From positions 372,001 to 436,000 of the forward strand of contig CAVSQY010000007.1 of the NCBI GenBank assembly GCA_963730285.1: a stretch of 64,000 bases of DNA. The letters run 5' to 3'. The DNA comes from JARDZU01 sp963730285. Its GTDB lineage: Bacteria > Actinomycetota > Acidimicrobiia > Spongiisociales > ZC4RG35. Position 1 is the first letter of the stretch; every line of letters begins with the position of its first letter. A program made the translations under genes and the position numbers. Shown piece after piece: positions 44,583-53,955 of this stretch. The notes beneath the pieces were generated by a model. That model saw only the letters and a program-made list of their open reading frames with translations. It was not told the origin of the DNA and ran no database searches.

Positions 44583-45791
44583 ATGATCCAAAGACGTGGT
44601 ACCCGTCAAATTCATGTGGGCAAAGTGGCCGTGGGCGGTGATGCCCCGATCTCGGTGCAGTCCATGACCACGACCAAGACTGCCGACGTCGACGGGACCC
44701 TTTCCCAGGTATATGCACTGGCGGGCGCCGGTGCGGATATCGTTCGCATCACCTGCAACGAGGTCGAGGCCGCCCAGGGTCTGGCCGAGATCGTGCCCCG
44801 CTCACCCGTCCCGATCATCGCCGACATCCACTATCAGTACCGACTTGCCCTCGCGGCTTTGGAGGCGGGTGTCCAGGGATTGCGCCTCAACCCGGGGAAC
44901 ATCCGGAAAGAGGAGCAGATAAAGGCGGTCGCACGGGAGGCCAAGGACCGGGGGGTCCCGATCCGGGTCGGCGTCAACGCCGGCTCTCTCGACAAGGACC
45001 TGCTCGAGAAGCATGGCGGTCCGGTGCCTGCAGCTCTGGTGGAATCGGCATTGATCGAGATCCGGTATCTCGAAGAGGTCGACTTCGAGGACATCAAGAT
45101 CTCTGTGAAACACTCAAATGTCATGTCGATGATCGAGTCGTACCGGCTCCTCTCCGAGACGGTCGATCGTCCCCTTCATCTCGGTGTCACCGAAGCCGGC
45201 CCGCCACCTGCGGGGTTGATCAAGTCGGTGGCGGGGATCGCCACCCTTCTCAACGAGGGCATCGGCGACACCATTCGCTTCTCGCTGACCGCCGACCCGG
45301 TCGAGGAGGCCAAGGCGGGCCGTCAGCTCCTGGAAGCAATGGGTTTGAGGGAGCGGAAGGGCCTGGACTTGATCGCCTGCCCGAGTTGTGGCCGGGCCGA
45401 GGTCGATGTGATCGATGTCGCCACCCGCGCCCAGGCCGCGCTTGAAGCGGAGAACCTGCCAATCCAGGTGGCAGTGATGGGCTGTGTGGTCAACGGCCCG
45501 GGGGAGGCACGTGAGGCCGATATCGGGATCGCCGCCGGGCGCGGGCGGGGGCACCTGTTCATCAAGGGCCAGGTTGTCCGGGTGGTCCCGGAGTCTGAGA
45601 TGGTCGAGGCTCTTCTCGACGAGGCGCGCAAGCTGGTCGAGGAGGGGGTGGAGAGTCGACTGGCCCACGCCGAGGCGAATGCGGCGGAGATCGCCGCCGC
45701 GACACGCGAAGAGTTGATTCAGATCCAAGGGGACGCCAACCGGTCGAAGGACCGGCGGGCAAAAGTGGCTGAAGTGGCCCAAACCGAGTGA
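44583..45791 (+). CDS. ispG: 4-hydroxy-3-methylbut-2-en-1-yl diphosphate synthase
   Basis: 402 residues. TIM-barrel N-terminus (VAVGGDAPISVQSMTTTKT, IIADIHYQYRLAL) and [4Fe-4S] domain with Cys in IACPSCGRAEVD and GCVVNGPGEA, the three cluster ligands. Penultimate MEP-pathway step. The C-terminus carries ~25 extra residues rich in Ala/Glu. Confidence 0.95.
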   Translation: MIQRRGTRQIHVGKVAVGGDAPISVQSMTTTKTADVDGTLSQVYALAGAGADIVRITCNEVEAAQGLAEIVPRSPVPIIADIHYQYRLALAALEAGVQGLRLNPGNIRKEEQIKAVAREAKDRGVPIRVGVNAGSLDKDLLEKHGGPVPAALVESALIEIRYLEEVDFEDIKISVKHSNVMSMIESYRLLSETVDRPLHLGVTEAGPPPAGLIKSVAGIATLLNEGIGDTIRFSLTADPVEEAKAGRQLLEAMGLRERKGLDLIACPSCGRAEVDVIDVATRAQAALEAENLPIQVAVMGCVVNGPGEAREADIGIAAGRGRGHLFIKGQVVRVVPESEMVEALLDEARKLVEEGVESRLAHAEANAAEIAAATREELIQIQGDANRSKDRRAKVAEVAQTE

Positions 45792-45811
45792 CCTTGCCAC
45801 AGTAAGGCCCC

Positions 45812-47531
45812 ATGCGCTGGTCTCAAGCTTTCATCCCGACCCTTCGCGAGCCCCCCGCCGACGCCGAAGCGGTGAGTCACAAGCTCCTGGTCCGTGGGGG
45901 CTTCATACGCCAGCTTGCCGCTGGGTCCTACACCATCCTCCCTTTGGGCCAAAGAGTCCGCCTCAAGGTGGGCGGGATCATCCGTGACGAGATGAACGCC
46001 ATCGGCGCCCAGGAGATGGTCCCTCCCACCCTGCATCCAGCCGAGATATGGCGCCGGTCTGGCCGTTATGACTTGATGGGGGAGAACCTCTTCAAGTTGG
46101 AGGACCGCAAGGGCGCCGAGCTGGTGTTGGGGATGACCGAGGAGGAGATCTTCGCTCTCACCGCCCTCGAGCTCTTCTCATATCGCGATCTCCCGCAGAT
46201 CTGGTATCAGATGCACACAAAGTTCCGAGACGAGCCGAGGCCCAAGTCCGGCCTCCTTCGAGTTCGGGAGTTCACGATGAAGGACTCGTACACGCTCGAC
46301 ATCGATCGGGCCGGCCTCGATGTCGGATTCGAGAAGCATCGCGAGGCCTACCAGCAGATCTTCTGGCCGACTCGGGTTGGCGGCCGTCGATGTCGAGGCA
46401 TCTCGGGGGCGATGGGTGGCTCGGAGTCGGTGGAGTTCGTGGTGAGGAGTGAGGCGGGCGAGGACTGGATCGTCACCTGTGAGAACTGTGACTATCGGGC
46501 CAACCTGGAGCGGGCCACCTCCGCACTGGAATTGGTGGACGATGGGGTGGCATCGGGTTTGGAGCGATTCCCGACGCCCGGGTTACGCACGATCAAGGCC
46601 CTCGCCGAGGCACATCCGGACATGGCGCCACCAGACCGGCAGATCAAGACCCTGGTGTATTACCTGGAAGGCGAGCCAATCCTCGTGCTGTTACGGGGTG
46701 ATCACGATCTTCAGGAGCAGAAGCTGCTGGACGCCACCGGGGTTGGCGAGGACCTGAGAGCGGCCACGCCCGAGGAGATCGAGCAAGCTACTCGGGGCCA
46801 TGCCGGGAAGTCTCGGTGCCGTCGGGGTGAAAGAGATTAGGATCATTGCCGACCTCGCCCTCCAGGGCCGGCACAACATGGTCACCGGCTCCAACGAGGA
46901 CGACTGGCACCACTCGGCGGTAGACATCGAGCGCGACATCGACGTAGGGGAGTGGGCGGATCTTCGGGCGGTGAAGACCGACGAGGCGTGTGTCAGCTGC
47001 GGCGGCACTCTGGAACTGTGGAAGGGGATCGAGGTCGGTCACATCTTCAAGATCGGCACCAAGTACTCCGAGGCATTCGAGGTGTTCGTCCAGGACGAGT
47101 CGGGTGCGAGCCGGCCCGTCTACATGGGCTCATACGGAATCGGTGTAGAGCGGGGCATGGCGGCCGTGGTGGAGAGCAGTCATGACGAGAAGGGCATCAT
47201 CTGGCCGGTCTCGGTTGCACCCTACGAGGTGGTGATCACGGTGGTCAGGGCCGACGACGACGACACTCTGGCCGCCGCCGGGAAGCTCTATAAGGAACTC
47301 GAGGTTGCCGGCATCGAGGTGCTCCTCGACGACCGTGAGGAGCGGCCCGGAGTCAAGTTCGCCGATGCCGAGCTGATCGGGATCCCTTATCGGGTCACGG
47401 TTGGACCGCGTGGTGTGGCCGAGGGGAAGGTCGAGCTGACTCCGCGCCGCACGATGGAAACCGATGAAGTGGCTGTGGAGGACGTCGTCACGACTTTGGC
47501 CGAAGTCATCGCCTCGGCCCGTCACGGCTGA
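45812..47531 (+). pseudogene. proS: Prolyl-tRNA synthetase, reading frame broken by single-base indels
   Basis: Two ORFs together encode one bacterial-type ProRS of ~572 residues: 45812-46840 (motifs 1 and 2, FRDEPRPKSGLLRVREFTMKD region, part of the editing insert) and 46800-47531 (motif 3, SYGIGVERGMAAVVE, and the anticodon domain with DDREERPGVKF). Comparison with the family points to an extra C at ~46793 (reads ATRG where ATGAMPGS is expected), an extra C at ~46367 and a lost base at ~46404, the last two cancelling out. ProRS is essential, so sequence error or a recent mutation is more likely than a long-dead gene. Confidence 0.85.
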
Positions 47532-47539
47532 GCCAGAGC

Positions 47540-48166
47540 TCAACTGCTCTCGACGACCAGCACTATCCCGATGATGAACGGGATGAACAGGCTCATCTCG
47601 GGAAACACGAAGCGGGTCAGGATGACGGTGAGGGAGATGACCAGACCTACCCCGATGGTCATCCATCCCACCCATGCCGACACCAGCCCCGATTGCACGA
47701 CGGCCACACCGATGCCTACATAGGCCAGATTTGCTCCGATTACCCAAACGTTCTCGGCCATGTACCCGGCCGCCCAAAACGAGTGAATCCATGGGGGCGT
47801 GTGGCCGGTCTCCTTGCGCTGACCGGCCGCGATCGGGATGGAGGTGCTCTGAACGAGGAGACCCAAGACCCAGGCGATGAGCACGACGATGAAAGCGCCA
47901 AACGAGGTGAATGCCAGAGGCGCTTGGCCGGCGTCAGCGATCAAAGAGGTCAGACCGGCCAATCCCGCCCCGGTGAGCACCAGTCCGACGAGTTGGGAGA
48001 TGGAGAGCAGCCACCAGTCCGATCGGTTCTCGCCGACATGGTCGAGCTTGTCGTCCAACGAAAGCTGCCAGAACTCACCGGTGTAACCGCCTCGACGATA
48101 GGCGACTATCTCGCCGGCCGAGCCCAGCGCGAATCCAGACACCAACACGATGCCAACCAGCAACAT
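47540..48166 (-). CDS. Integral membrane protein of unknown function
   Basis: 208 residues with six likely membrane helices (~2-22, 50-75, 82-105, 128-155, 160-185, 190-206) and a charged loop between helices 1 and 2 containing YRRGGYTGEFW. I do not recognise the family; DUF4386-like proteins are a possibility. Convergent with proS (8 nt apart); a TAGCTT box lies 9 nt before the ATG. Confidence 0.75.
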   Translation of the reverse strand: MLLVGIVLVSGFALGSAGEIVAYRRGGYTGEFWQLSLDDKLDHVGENRSDWWLLSISQLVGLVLTGAGLAGLTSLIADAGQAPLAFTSFGAFIVVLIAWVLGLLVQSTSIPIAAGQRKETGHTPPWIHSFWAAGYMAENVWVIGANLAYVGIGVAVVQSGLVSAWVGWMTIGVGLVISLTVILTRFVFPEMSLFIPFIIGIVLVVESS

Positions 48167-48302
48167 GGTCTGGGAAAGCTACTGCGCGGACCATTTTCCT
48201 GACGGGTCTAGGCCGGCATCCACGGCGCAGAAGGTGATCTGGGAAAATATCCAGCAAATCTCTGTGCAGGCATCTGGTTCTTGTCCTTCTCGCCAAGTAG
48301 GA

Positions 48303-48318
48303 TCGAACATATGTTCGT
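48303..48318. promoter_or_regulatory. LexA/SOS box upstream of the DUF222 HNH gene
   Basis: TCGAACATATGTTCGT contains the perfect palindrome CGAACATATGTTCG and matches the actinobacterial SOS-box consensus CGAAC-N4-GTTCG. It lies 10 nt before the start of the HNH gene and includes TATGTT, a possible -10 box, so LexA binding would block transcription. Confidence 0.75.
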
Positions 48319-48327
48319 GGGGATAGG

Positions 48328-49554
48328 ATGAGTGGTTTACGGTCCGCGTTGGAGGAATGGTCGGGCGAGGACATCAAGTCCCGGCCGGTCGACCTGCTGG
48401 CCGATGACCTGGTCGAATTGGAGAACCTTTCAGGGTTGTTGGAGTCGATCCAGCTGAGACGTCTCGAGGTGTTCGACCGTAAGACCGGCCACCATCTTCA
48501 GGGTTACCCGTCTTCGACCGCTTTTCTCATGGCAAGATGTCGGATGAGAGCAGGACGGGCGATGGGTCAGGTGGCTCGGGCCCACGCCCTTGAGCATACG
48601 CCGGCGGTGTTGGAGGCGTGGACTCAAGGACGGATCGGCACCGACCAGTCTTATGAGCTGTTCCGGGTTTCGACTCTGGTCCCCGACCGGTTCGCCACCG
48701 ACCAACAGACTCTGGTCGACACAGTCGAAGACCTTTCGGTTAGGGCCACCCGGAAGGTGGTCGACTATTGGCGGTCGACAGTCGACGGACCCGGACTCCT
48801 CGAAGACGACAAGGAGCTGCATGATCGGCGGGGGGTGTCGTTGTCGACCAGTTTTGATGGGGCGGGACGTCTCGACGGTGATCTGACCGTCGTCGCCAAA
48901 GAGACCCTGGGCACCGCATTAGACGCTCTGATGCCGCCACCCCGACCAGAAGAAACCCGGACCCCACGGCAAAGACGTCATGACGCGTTGGAGGATCTGG
49001 CCCGTTTCTACCTCGACCACCAAAACACTCAGCAAGTCGGCGGGGAGAAACCACACACCAACATTCTCTGCGACCTCGACGCATTGGAAGGCATCGCCGG
49101 CGGAACTCATGAAATAGAAATCGGACCCGTCCTCACCGTCGACCAGGTCCGTGCCCTCGCCTGCGACTCATCGGTCAGCCGGATCGTCCTCGGACCCGAT
49201 TCAGAGATCATCGACGTCGGACGGCGAACCCGCACGATTCCCGCCGCTTTAAGACGGGCTCTCAGCGCCCGAGACGGTCACTGCACCTGGCCAGGATGCG
49301 AAACCGACCAGAGGTTCTGCAACGCCCATCACATCCAACACTGGGCAGATGGAGGCGAAACCTGTCTCGAAAACCTCCGGCTCCTCTGCCGGTACCACCA
49401 CACCCTCACCCACCAACTCGAAGAAGCCAGCCAGCCACCCGACCGGCAGAAAAGACGATGGCGCAGATGGCGGACACCCGGTCGGACACATTCAGCCTTC
49501 AACACAGCCGGCACCCACCACACCCCCCTCCCCGAACTAGTCCGAAGAGACTGA
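48328..49554 (+). CDS. DUF222/13E12-family HNH endonuclease, probably SOS-induced
   Basis: 408 residues. The N-terminal DUF222 region (~10-270: RLEVFDRKTGHHLQGY, ARCRMRAGRAMGQVARA, and LDALMPPPRPEETRTPRQRR) and C-terminal HNH domain (~315-370: CTWPGCETDQRFCNAHHI, GGETCLENLRLLCRYHH) form the 13E12 repeat family, abundant in actinobacteria; mycobacterial members are known to be DNA-damage inducible. Function unresolved. The SOS box just upstream fits that behaviour. Codon usage looks C-richer in the last third. Confidence 0.9.
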   Translation: MSGLRSALEEWSGEDIKSRPVDLLADDLVELENLSGLLESIQLRRLEVFDRKTGHHLQGYPSSTAFLMARCRMRAGRAMGQVARAHALEHTPAVLEAWTQGRIGTDQSYELFRVSTLVPDRFATDQQTLVDTVEDLSVRATRKVVDYWRSTVDGPGLLEDDKELHDRRGVSLSTSFDGAGRLDGDLTVVAKETLGTALDALMPPPRPEETRTPRQRRHDALEDLARFYLDHQNTQQVGGEKPHTNILCDLDALEGIAGGTHEIEIGPVLTVDQVRALACDSSVSRIVLGPDSEIIDVGRRTRTIPAALRRALSARDGHCTWPGCETDQRFCNAHHIQHWADGGETCLENLRLLCRYHHTLTHQLEEASQPPDRQKRRWRRWRTPGRTHSAFNTAGTHHTPLPELVRRD

Positions 49555-49570
49555 GCCGGCCGACGAGGGA

Positions 49571-49999
49571 CTAGTCCAACGGCTCCACATCGATCACGTC
49601 TCCATCCAGCGGCCCCACCCGCGGTTGGCCAGCCGTGAACACGCTCACTCGATTCGAGAACCGTTTCGACACGAAGCCATAGACATAGCCACGCACATAC
49701 GGCACCAACAGCAGGAACCCGAGGGTGTCGGTGATGAAACCAGGTGAGATCAGGAATGCACCGGCCACGAGGATTGCGGCCCCGTCGATGAGCTCGCGAC
49801 CGGGCAGTCTGCCCTCACCCCACTTGGCCTGGATACGGCCCAACACAGAAAGACCGGCGCGTCGCACCAGGAACGAGCCGATCAGGGCGGTGGCAACGGC
49901 CAGGCCCAACGCCCAGCCCAGACCGATCCAGGAACCAACCCAGAAGAAGGTCAACATCTCGGCGATGGCGACAAGGGCAAAGAAGGAGAGAAAGCTCAC
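49571..49999 (-). CDS. fxsA: FxsA-family membrane protein
   Basis: 142 residues from GTG 49999. Four hydrophobic segments, with the family patterns FALVAIAEMLTFFWVG, ALIGSFLVRRAGLSVLGRI, LIDGAAILVAGAFLISPGF and TDTLGFLLLVP. In E. coli FxsA counteracts F-plasmid exclusion of phage T7; its normal role is unknown. A TACCGT box 6 nt before the GTG sets the start against the longer frame to 50065. Confidence 0.9.
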   Translation of the reverse strand: MSFLSFFALVAIAEMLTFFWVGSWIGLGWALGLAVATALIGSFLVRRAGLSVLGRIQAKWGEGRLPGRELIDGAAILVAGAFLISPGFITDTLGFLLLVPYVRGYVYGFVSKRFSNRVSVFTAGQPRVGPLDGDVIDVEPLD

Positions 50000-50005
50000 A
50001 CCCCA

Positions 50006-50011
50006 ACGGTA
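50006..50011 (-). promoter_or_regulatory. -10 box TACCGT, leaderless promoter of fxsA
   Basis: TACCGT, 6 nt (TGGGGT), then GTG 49999. Confidence 0.55.
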
Positions 50012-50069
50012 CCGGGGAGCGGGATGAAAAGGGTGCCGGCAGCGTTGGGCCTTGAGAGCCGGCAACGCT

Positions 50070-50075
50070 TATACT
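50070..50075 (+). promoter_or_regulatory. Candidate -10 box TATACT for rimP-nusA
   Basis: TATACT in the 152-nt gap upstream of rimP, leaving a leader of ~70 nt that contains the hairpin 50102-50128. No convincing -35. Confidence 0.4.
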
Positions 50076-50101
50076 TGATCGAACAACAGGACGCTTTTAA
50101 C

Positions 50102-50128
50102 CAGGTGGGCGCCTTTGGCACCCACCTG
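50102..50128 (+). other. Leader hairpin before rimP
   Basis: CAGGTGGG/CCCACCTG with an inner GCC/GGC pair and one mismatch gives an 11-bp stem and TTT loop, 23 nt before the rimP ATG. No T-run follows, so it is not a simple terminator; control of the nusA operon is a guess. Confidence 0.5.
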
Positions 50129-50151
50129 AATTGTTGTGGAGTAACCGAGAA

Positions 50152-50622
50152 ATGACGACCGTTACGGACATTTGGACGGTGGTGGAGCCGTATCTCGCCG
50201 CCGAGCAGCTCGAGCTGGATGACCTCGAGATGCTGGGTCGCGGGCCGGGCCAACTACTGAGAGTGGTCGTCGACGGCGAAGGAGTGAACATCGACCGTCT
50301 CGCCGAGGTCTCTCGCGGTATTTCGCGTCTTCTCGACAATGAGACGGGGCTGAGCGACGCCTATCGACTCGAAGTGAGCTCGCCCGGGTTGGAGCGCAAT
50401 CTGCGTCGACCGAGCCACTATCGCAAGGCCGAGGGTCGCGAGGTTGTGGTGAAAGTCGCAGACGGCGACCTGAAGACCACGTTGCGCGGAATCGTCACTG
50501 AAGCCGGTGACGAATCCTTCGTGGTCGAGACCGAAGGTGGCACGAAGACGGTCGGCTACGAGGACGTGCTCACCGCCAAGACGGTGTTCAGGTGGGAGAA
50601 GGCCCCGAAACCGGGCCACTGA
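50152..50622 (+). CDS. rimP: Ribosome maturation factor RimP
   Basis: 156 residues from ATG 50152. N-terminal domain (LELDDLEMLGRGPGQLLRVVVD, IDRLAEVSRGISRLLD) ending in the hallmark LEVSSPGLERNLRRPSHY, then a C-terminal SH3-like domain. 30S maturation. Nine nt before nusA. Confidence 0.94.
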   Translation: MTTVTDIWTVVEPYLAAEQLELDDLEMLGRGPGQLLRVVVDGEGVNIDRLAEVSRGISRLLDNETGLSDAYRLEVSSPGLERNLRRPSHYRKAEGREVVVKVADGDLKTTLRGIVTEAGDESFVVETEGGTKTVGYEDVLTAKTVFRWEKAPKPGH

Positions 50623-50631
50623 AGGAGAATC

Positions 50632-51906
50632 ATGCAGCTCGACACGATGATGGAGGCCATTGAGGTGCTCGCACGTGAGCGTGGTGTCGCCATCGACACC
50701 ATCCTCGATGCGTTCGCCAATGCGCTGGTTGCCGCCTACAAGCGGAGTCCCGGCGCGGCCGAAGAGGCCCGCGTCACCATCGATCCCGATTCGGGTGAGG
50801 TGATCGTCTACGCCCAGGAGCTGGATGAGGACGGCAACGTCACCAAGGAATGGGAAGACACTCCCGAGGGTGAGGCCTTCGGCCGCATCGCGGCCCAATC
50901 GTTCAAACAGGTCATGCAGCACAAGTTGCGTGAAGCAAAACGTGAGCACGTGTACGAGATGTACGAGGGCCGGGAGGGTGACCTGGTCACGGGTCTGGTA
51001 CAGCAGGTTGACTACCGCTCGGTGATCCTCGATCTCGGCGACGCCGAGGCGATCCTTCCCGGCTCGGAACGAATACCGTTCGAGCGTCTCGAGCGAGGCA
51101 ACCGCGTGAAGGCACTCATCCTGGAGGTGAGGAATGAGCCAAAAGGGGCCCAAATCGTCGTCTCTCGGTCGCATCCCGACCTGGTCAGGCGCCTTCTCGA
51201 GCTCGAAGTCCCCGAGTTGACCGACGGGACCGTGGAGATCGTGAACATCGCACGGGAGCCCGGTCACCGAACCAAGATTGCGGTCATCTCCAACGATCCC
51301 AACGTCGACCCGAAAGGCGCCTGTGTTGGAGGTCGCGGTTCCCGGGTCCGCCAGGTAGTCAACGAGCTCCGGGGCGAGAAGGTCGACGTCGTGCAATGGC
51401 GCGACGACATCGGTCAGTTCATCGCCGAGGCCCTAGGGCCGGCCAAGGTCAAGGAAGTCCACATCGACGAGGAGACAAAGACCGCCGACGTGGTCGTGTC
51501 CGAGCACCAGCTCTCGCTTGCCATCGGCAAGGAAGGCCAGAACGCCAGATTGGCGGCCAGGCTCTCCGGGTACAAGGTCGACATTCGATCTGATCAGCCC
51601 GAGCCGGTAGAAGAGCCAGAGCCCGCCACCGAGGAGCAACCAGAGCAGGCGAGCGAAGCCCCTGCTGAGGAATCCTCCGAGCAGCCCCAAGGGGAGCTTC
51701 CGGCCGAGGACGCAACCGAGGAGCCTTCCGTCGAAGACGCTCCAGCTGAGGACGCAACCGAGGAGCCTGTACCTGACGAAGGCGTCGAAGTCGCAGAGAC
51801 CGAGCCTGCTCCGGATGTGGCAAAGGCCGACGAGAGCGTGGAGGATGTCGGAGACGACGAGGACGAGGTCCCCGAGACCGACCAAAATGACGATGAAAGC
51901 GAATGA
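50632..51906 (+). CDS. nusA: Transcription termination/antitermination factor NusA with acidic tail
   Basis: 424 residues. N-terminal RNAP-binding domain, S1 domain (~115-180, GLVQQVDYRSVILDLGDAEA), and two KH domains (GACVGGRGSRVRQVVNEL; LSLAIGKEGQNARLAARL). Residues ~325-424 form a Glu/Pro/Ala-rich acidic tail not found in most NusA, with an internal 14-residue repeat. The usual ylxR (DUF448) gene between nusA and infB is absent. Confidence 0.96.
   Translation: MQLDTMMEAIEVLARERGVAIDTILDAFANALVAAYKRSPGAAEEARVTIDPDSGEVIVYAQELDEDGNVTKEWEDTPEGEAFGRIAAQSFKQVMQHKLREAKREHVYEMYEGREGDLVTGLVQQVDYRSVILDLGDAEAILPGSERIPFERLERGNRVKALILEVRNEPKGAQIVVSRSHPDLVRRLLELEVPELTDGTVEIVNIAREPGHRTKIAVISNDPNVDPKGACVGGRGSRVRQVVNELRGEKVDVVQWRDDIGQFIAEALGPAKVKEVHIDEETKTADVVVSEHQLSLAIGKEGQNARLAARLSGYKVDIRSDQPEPVEEPEPATEEQPEQASEAPAEESSEQPQGELPAEDATEEPSVEDAPAEDATEEPVPDEGVEVAETEPAPDVAKADESVEDVGDDEDEVPETDQNDDESE
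51706..51768 (+). repeat. Direct repeat in the nusA acidic tail
   Basis: An identical 21-nt unit occurs at 51706-51726 and 51748-51768, a 42-nt period that encodes EDATEEP twice. It is in frame, so it lengthens the acidic tail by 14 residues per unit. Confidence 0.8.
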
Positions 51907-51921
51907 GAGAGTTTTTAGAGC

Positions 51922-53955
51922 GTGAGGGTTTATGAACTTGCCCGGGAGCTGGGCCTCGACTCGAAGGATCTCCTTCAGCAGGCTCAGGATCTGGGCGTCG
52001 AAGTAAAGACTGCATCTTCGGGTCTCGATGACGAGGCCGTCGATCTGCTCCGTCTGGCCGTCGCCGGCGATGAGCCCGAGGCGGCCGCTGAGGAGCCAGA
52101 GCCACTCGTGGCCACACCCGAACAAGTCGTCGAAGCCAAAGAGCCTCCGCCCGCCCCGCTTCCATCTCCCGAAGAGCAGAAGGCAGCCGATGTCGAGATC
52201 GTCTCCATCCCGGCCGGGGCAACTGTCAGCGAATTCGCCGAGGCGATCGGGATCCCTGCCACCGATGTGGTGACTGAGCTGTTGATGAGGGGCCAGCCGG
52301 TCGGGGTGGGACAGGTCATGCCACCGGCTTTGATCGAGCCTGTTGCAGAGTCGTTTGGGTTCCTGGTCGACGCAGGGGACCTGCCGGACGCCGCACCGAC
52401 GCCGGCAGTCGCCGAGCAGCCCGTCTTCGAAGACGACGAGTCGACTCTGGTCAGCCGTCCGCCCGTTGTCACCGTCATGGGTCACGTCGATCACGGCAAG
52501 ACCACGCTGCTCGACACCATTCGCAAGACAAGCGTCGCCCAGGGCGAGCAGGGCGGGATCACCCAGCACATTGGGGCATACCAGGTCGAGGTCAATGGAC
52601 ACCCCATCACCTTCATCGATACCCCGGGTCACGAGGCGTTCACGGCCTTGAGGGCCCGTGGCGCCAACATCACCGACATCGTGGTCTTGGTGGTGGCTGC
52701 GAACGACGGGGTGAAGCCGCAGACGGTCGAGGCCATATCCCACGCCAAGGCCGCCGGTGTGAAGATGATCGTCGCCATCAACAAGATGGATGTCCCCGGT
52801 GCCGACCCTCTGAGGGTGCGCACGGAGCTGACGCAGCACGATGTCATCACGGAAGAGCTCGGTGGCGACGTGCCCAGCGTCGAGATCTCCGCGCTGAGCG
52901 GGAACGGGGTCGACGACCTGCTCGACGTCATCGATCTGATCTCCCAGCTCGAAGATTTCAAGGCCAACCCTGACGCCAATGCATCGGGTGTGATCGTGGA
53001 AGCTCAACTGGAAAAGGGCAAAGGAGCCGTGGCAACGGCCATCGTGCAACGTGGGACTCTTCGTCAGGGAGACTCCTTCGTGGCCGGTGCTGCTTCCGGA
53101 CGTGCCCGGGCTCTAATGAACGAAGAGGGCGAGCAGGTCAAGAGTGCAGGCCCGTCGGCGCCTGTCCAGATCATGGGTTGGGACGAGGTTCCCGACTCCG
53201 GCGACTTCCTCGAAGTCGTCGAGGACGACCGTGAGGCGCGAAAGATCGCGGCCGACCGCCAGGAACAAGACAAGCTCGCCAGTCAGGCGATGCCATCGGC
53301 GCGCGACCGGCTCGAGTCATTGCTCGAGCAGCTCCGATCCGAGGAGGCCACGCTCAACGTCATAGTCAAGGCCGATGCCCAGGGGTCGCTCGAGGCACTC
53401 AGAGACTCGATTGGGAAGATCGAGCGTGAGGGTGGGCGCATACAGATCGTCCATGGAGCGGTAGGCGGCATCAACGAAAACGACGTGACCCTCGCCGAGG
53501 TGACCGACTCGGTGGTGGTTGGCTTCAACGTGCGACCCGAGCCGAAGGCGAGAAAGGCGGCCGAGGCCGCCGGTGTGCAGGTCCGCACCTACGGGATCAT
53601 CTATGAGCTGTTGGACGAGATCGAGCAACTACTAGTCGGCCAGCTTGCCCCGGACGAGGAGGAACAGGTCTTGGGGACCGCCGAAGTGCGTGCCGTGTTC
53701 AAGGTCCCTCGCGCCGGCACCGTCGCCGGTTGTTATGTGGTCGAAGGGATGGTGCAACGTGGCGCCAAGGCACGGCTGTTACGGGACGGCGTCGTGATCC
53801 ACGATGGTGTCATCTCCTCCCTCAAGCGCTTCAAGGACGATGTCCGAGAGGTCGCCGCCGGCTTCGAGTGCGGGATGGGATTTGAGAACTACAACGACAT
53901 CAAAGAGGGCGACAGCATCGAGGTCTACCTGATACGCGAGGTGGCCCGGACCTGA
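51922..53955 (+). CDS. infB: Translation initiation factor IF-2
   Basis: 677 residues; GTG start. N-terminal IF2N motif MRVYELARELGLDSKDLL, a short Pro/Glu linker, then GTPase domain: G1 GHVDHGKTT, G2 GGITQHIGAY, G3 DTPGHEAF, and G4 NKMD, followed by beta-barrel and C-terminal fMet-tRNA-binding domains. Shorter than the ~900-1000 residues of streptomycete IF-2 because the linker is brief. Confidence 0.97.
   Translation: MRVYELARELGLDSKDLLQQAQDLGVEVKTASSGLDDEAVDLLRLAVAGDEPEAAAEEPEPLVATPEQVVEAKEPPPAPLPSPEEQKAADVEIVSIPAGATVSEFAEAIGIPATDVVTELLMRGQPVGVGQVMPPALIEPVAESFGFLVDAGDLPDAAPTPAVAEQPVFEDDESTLVSRPPVVTVMGHVDHGKTTLLDTIRKTSVAQGEQGGITQHIGAYQVEVNGHPITFIDTPGHEAFTALRARGANITDIVVLVVAANDGVKPQTVEAISHAKAAGVKMIVAINKMDVPGADPLRVRTELTQHDVITEELGGDVPSVEISALSGNGVDDLLDVIDLISQLEDFKANPDANASGVIVEAQLEKGKGAVATAIVQRGTLRQGDSFVAGAASGRARALMNEEGEQVKSAGPSAPVQIMGWDEVPDSGDFLEVVEDDREARKIAADRQEQDKLASQAMPSARDRLESLLEQLRSEEATLNVIVKADAQGSLEALRDSIGKIEREGGRIQIVHGAVGGINENDVTLAEVTDSVVVGFNVRPEPKARKAAEAAGVQVRTYGIIYELLDEIEQLLVGQLAPDEEEQVLGTAEVRAVFKVPRAGTVAGCYVVEGMVQRGAKARLLRDGVVIHDGVISSLKRFKDDVREVAAGFECGMGFENYNDIKEGDSIEVYLIREVART

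Noticed and set aside
45803..45808. TAAGGC as leaderless -10 box of proS
   Set aside because: It ends in C and lies only 3 nt from the ATG, outside the pattern of the others.
50102..50128. Hairpin read as a Rho-independent terminator
   Set aside because: The stem is followed by AATTGTTGTGG and no T-run, and the next gene starts 23 nt later.
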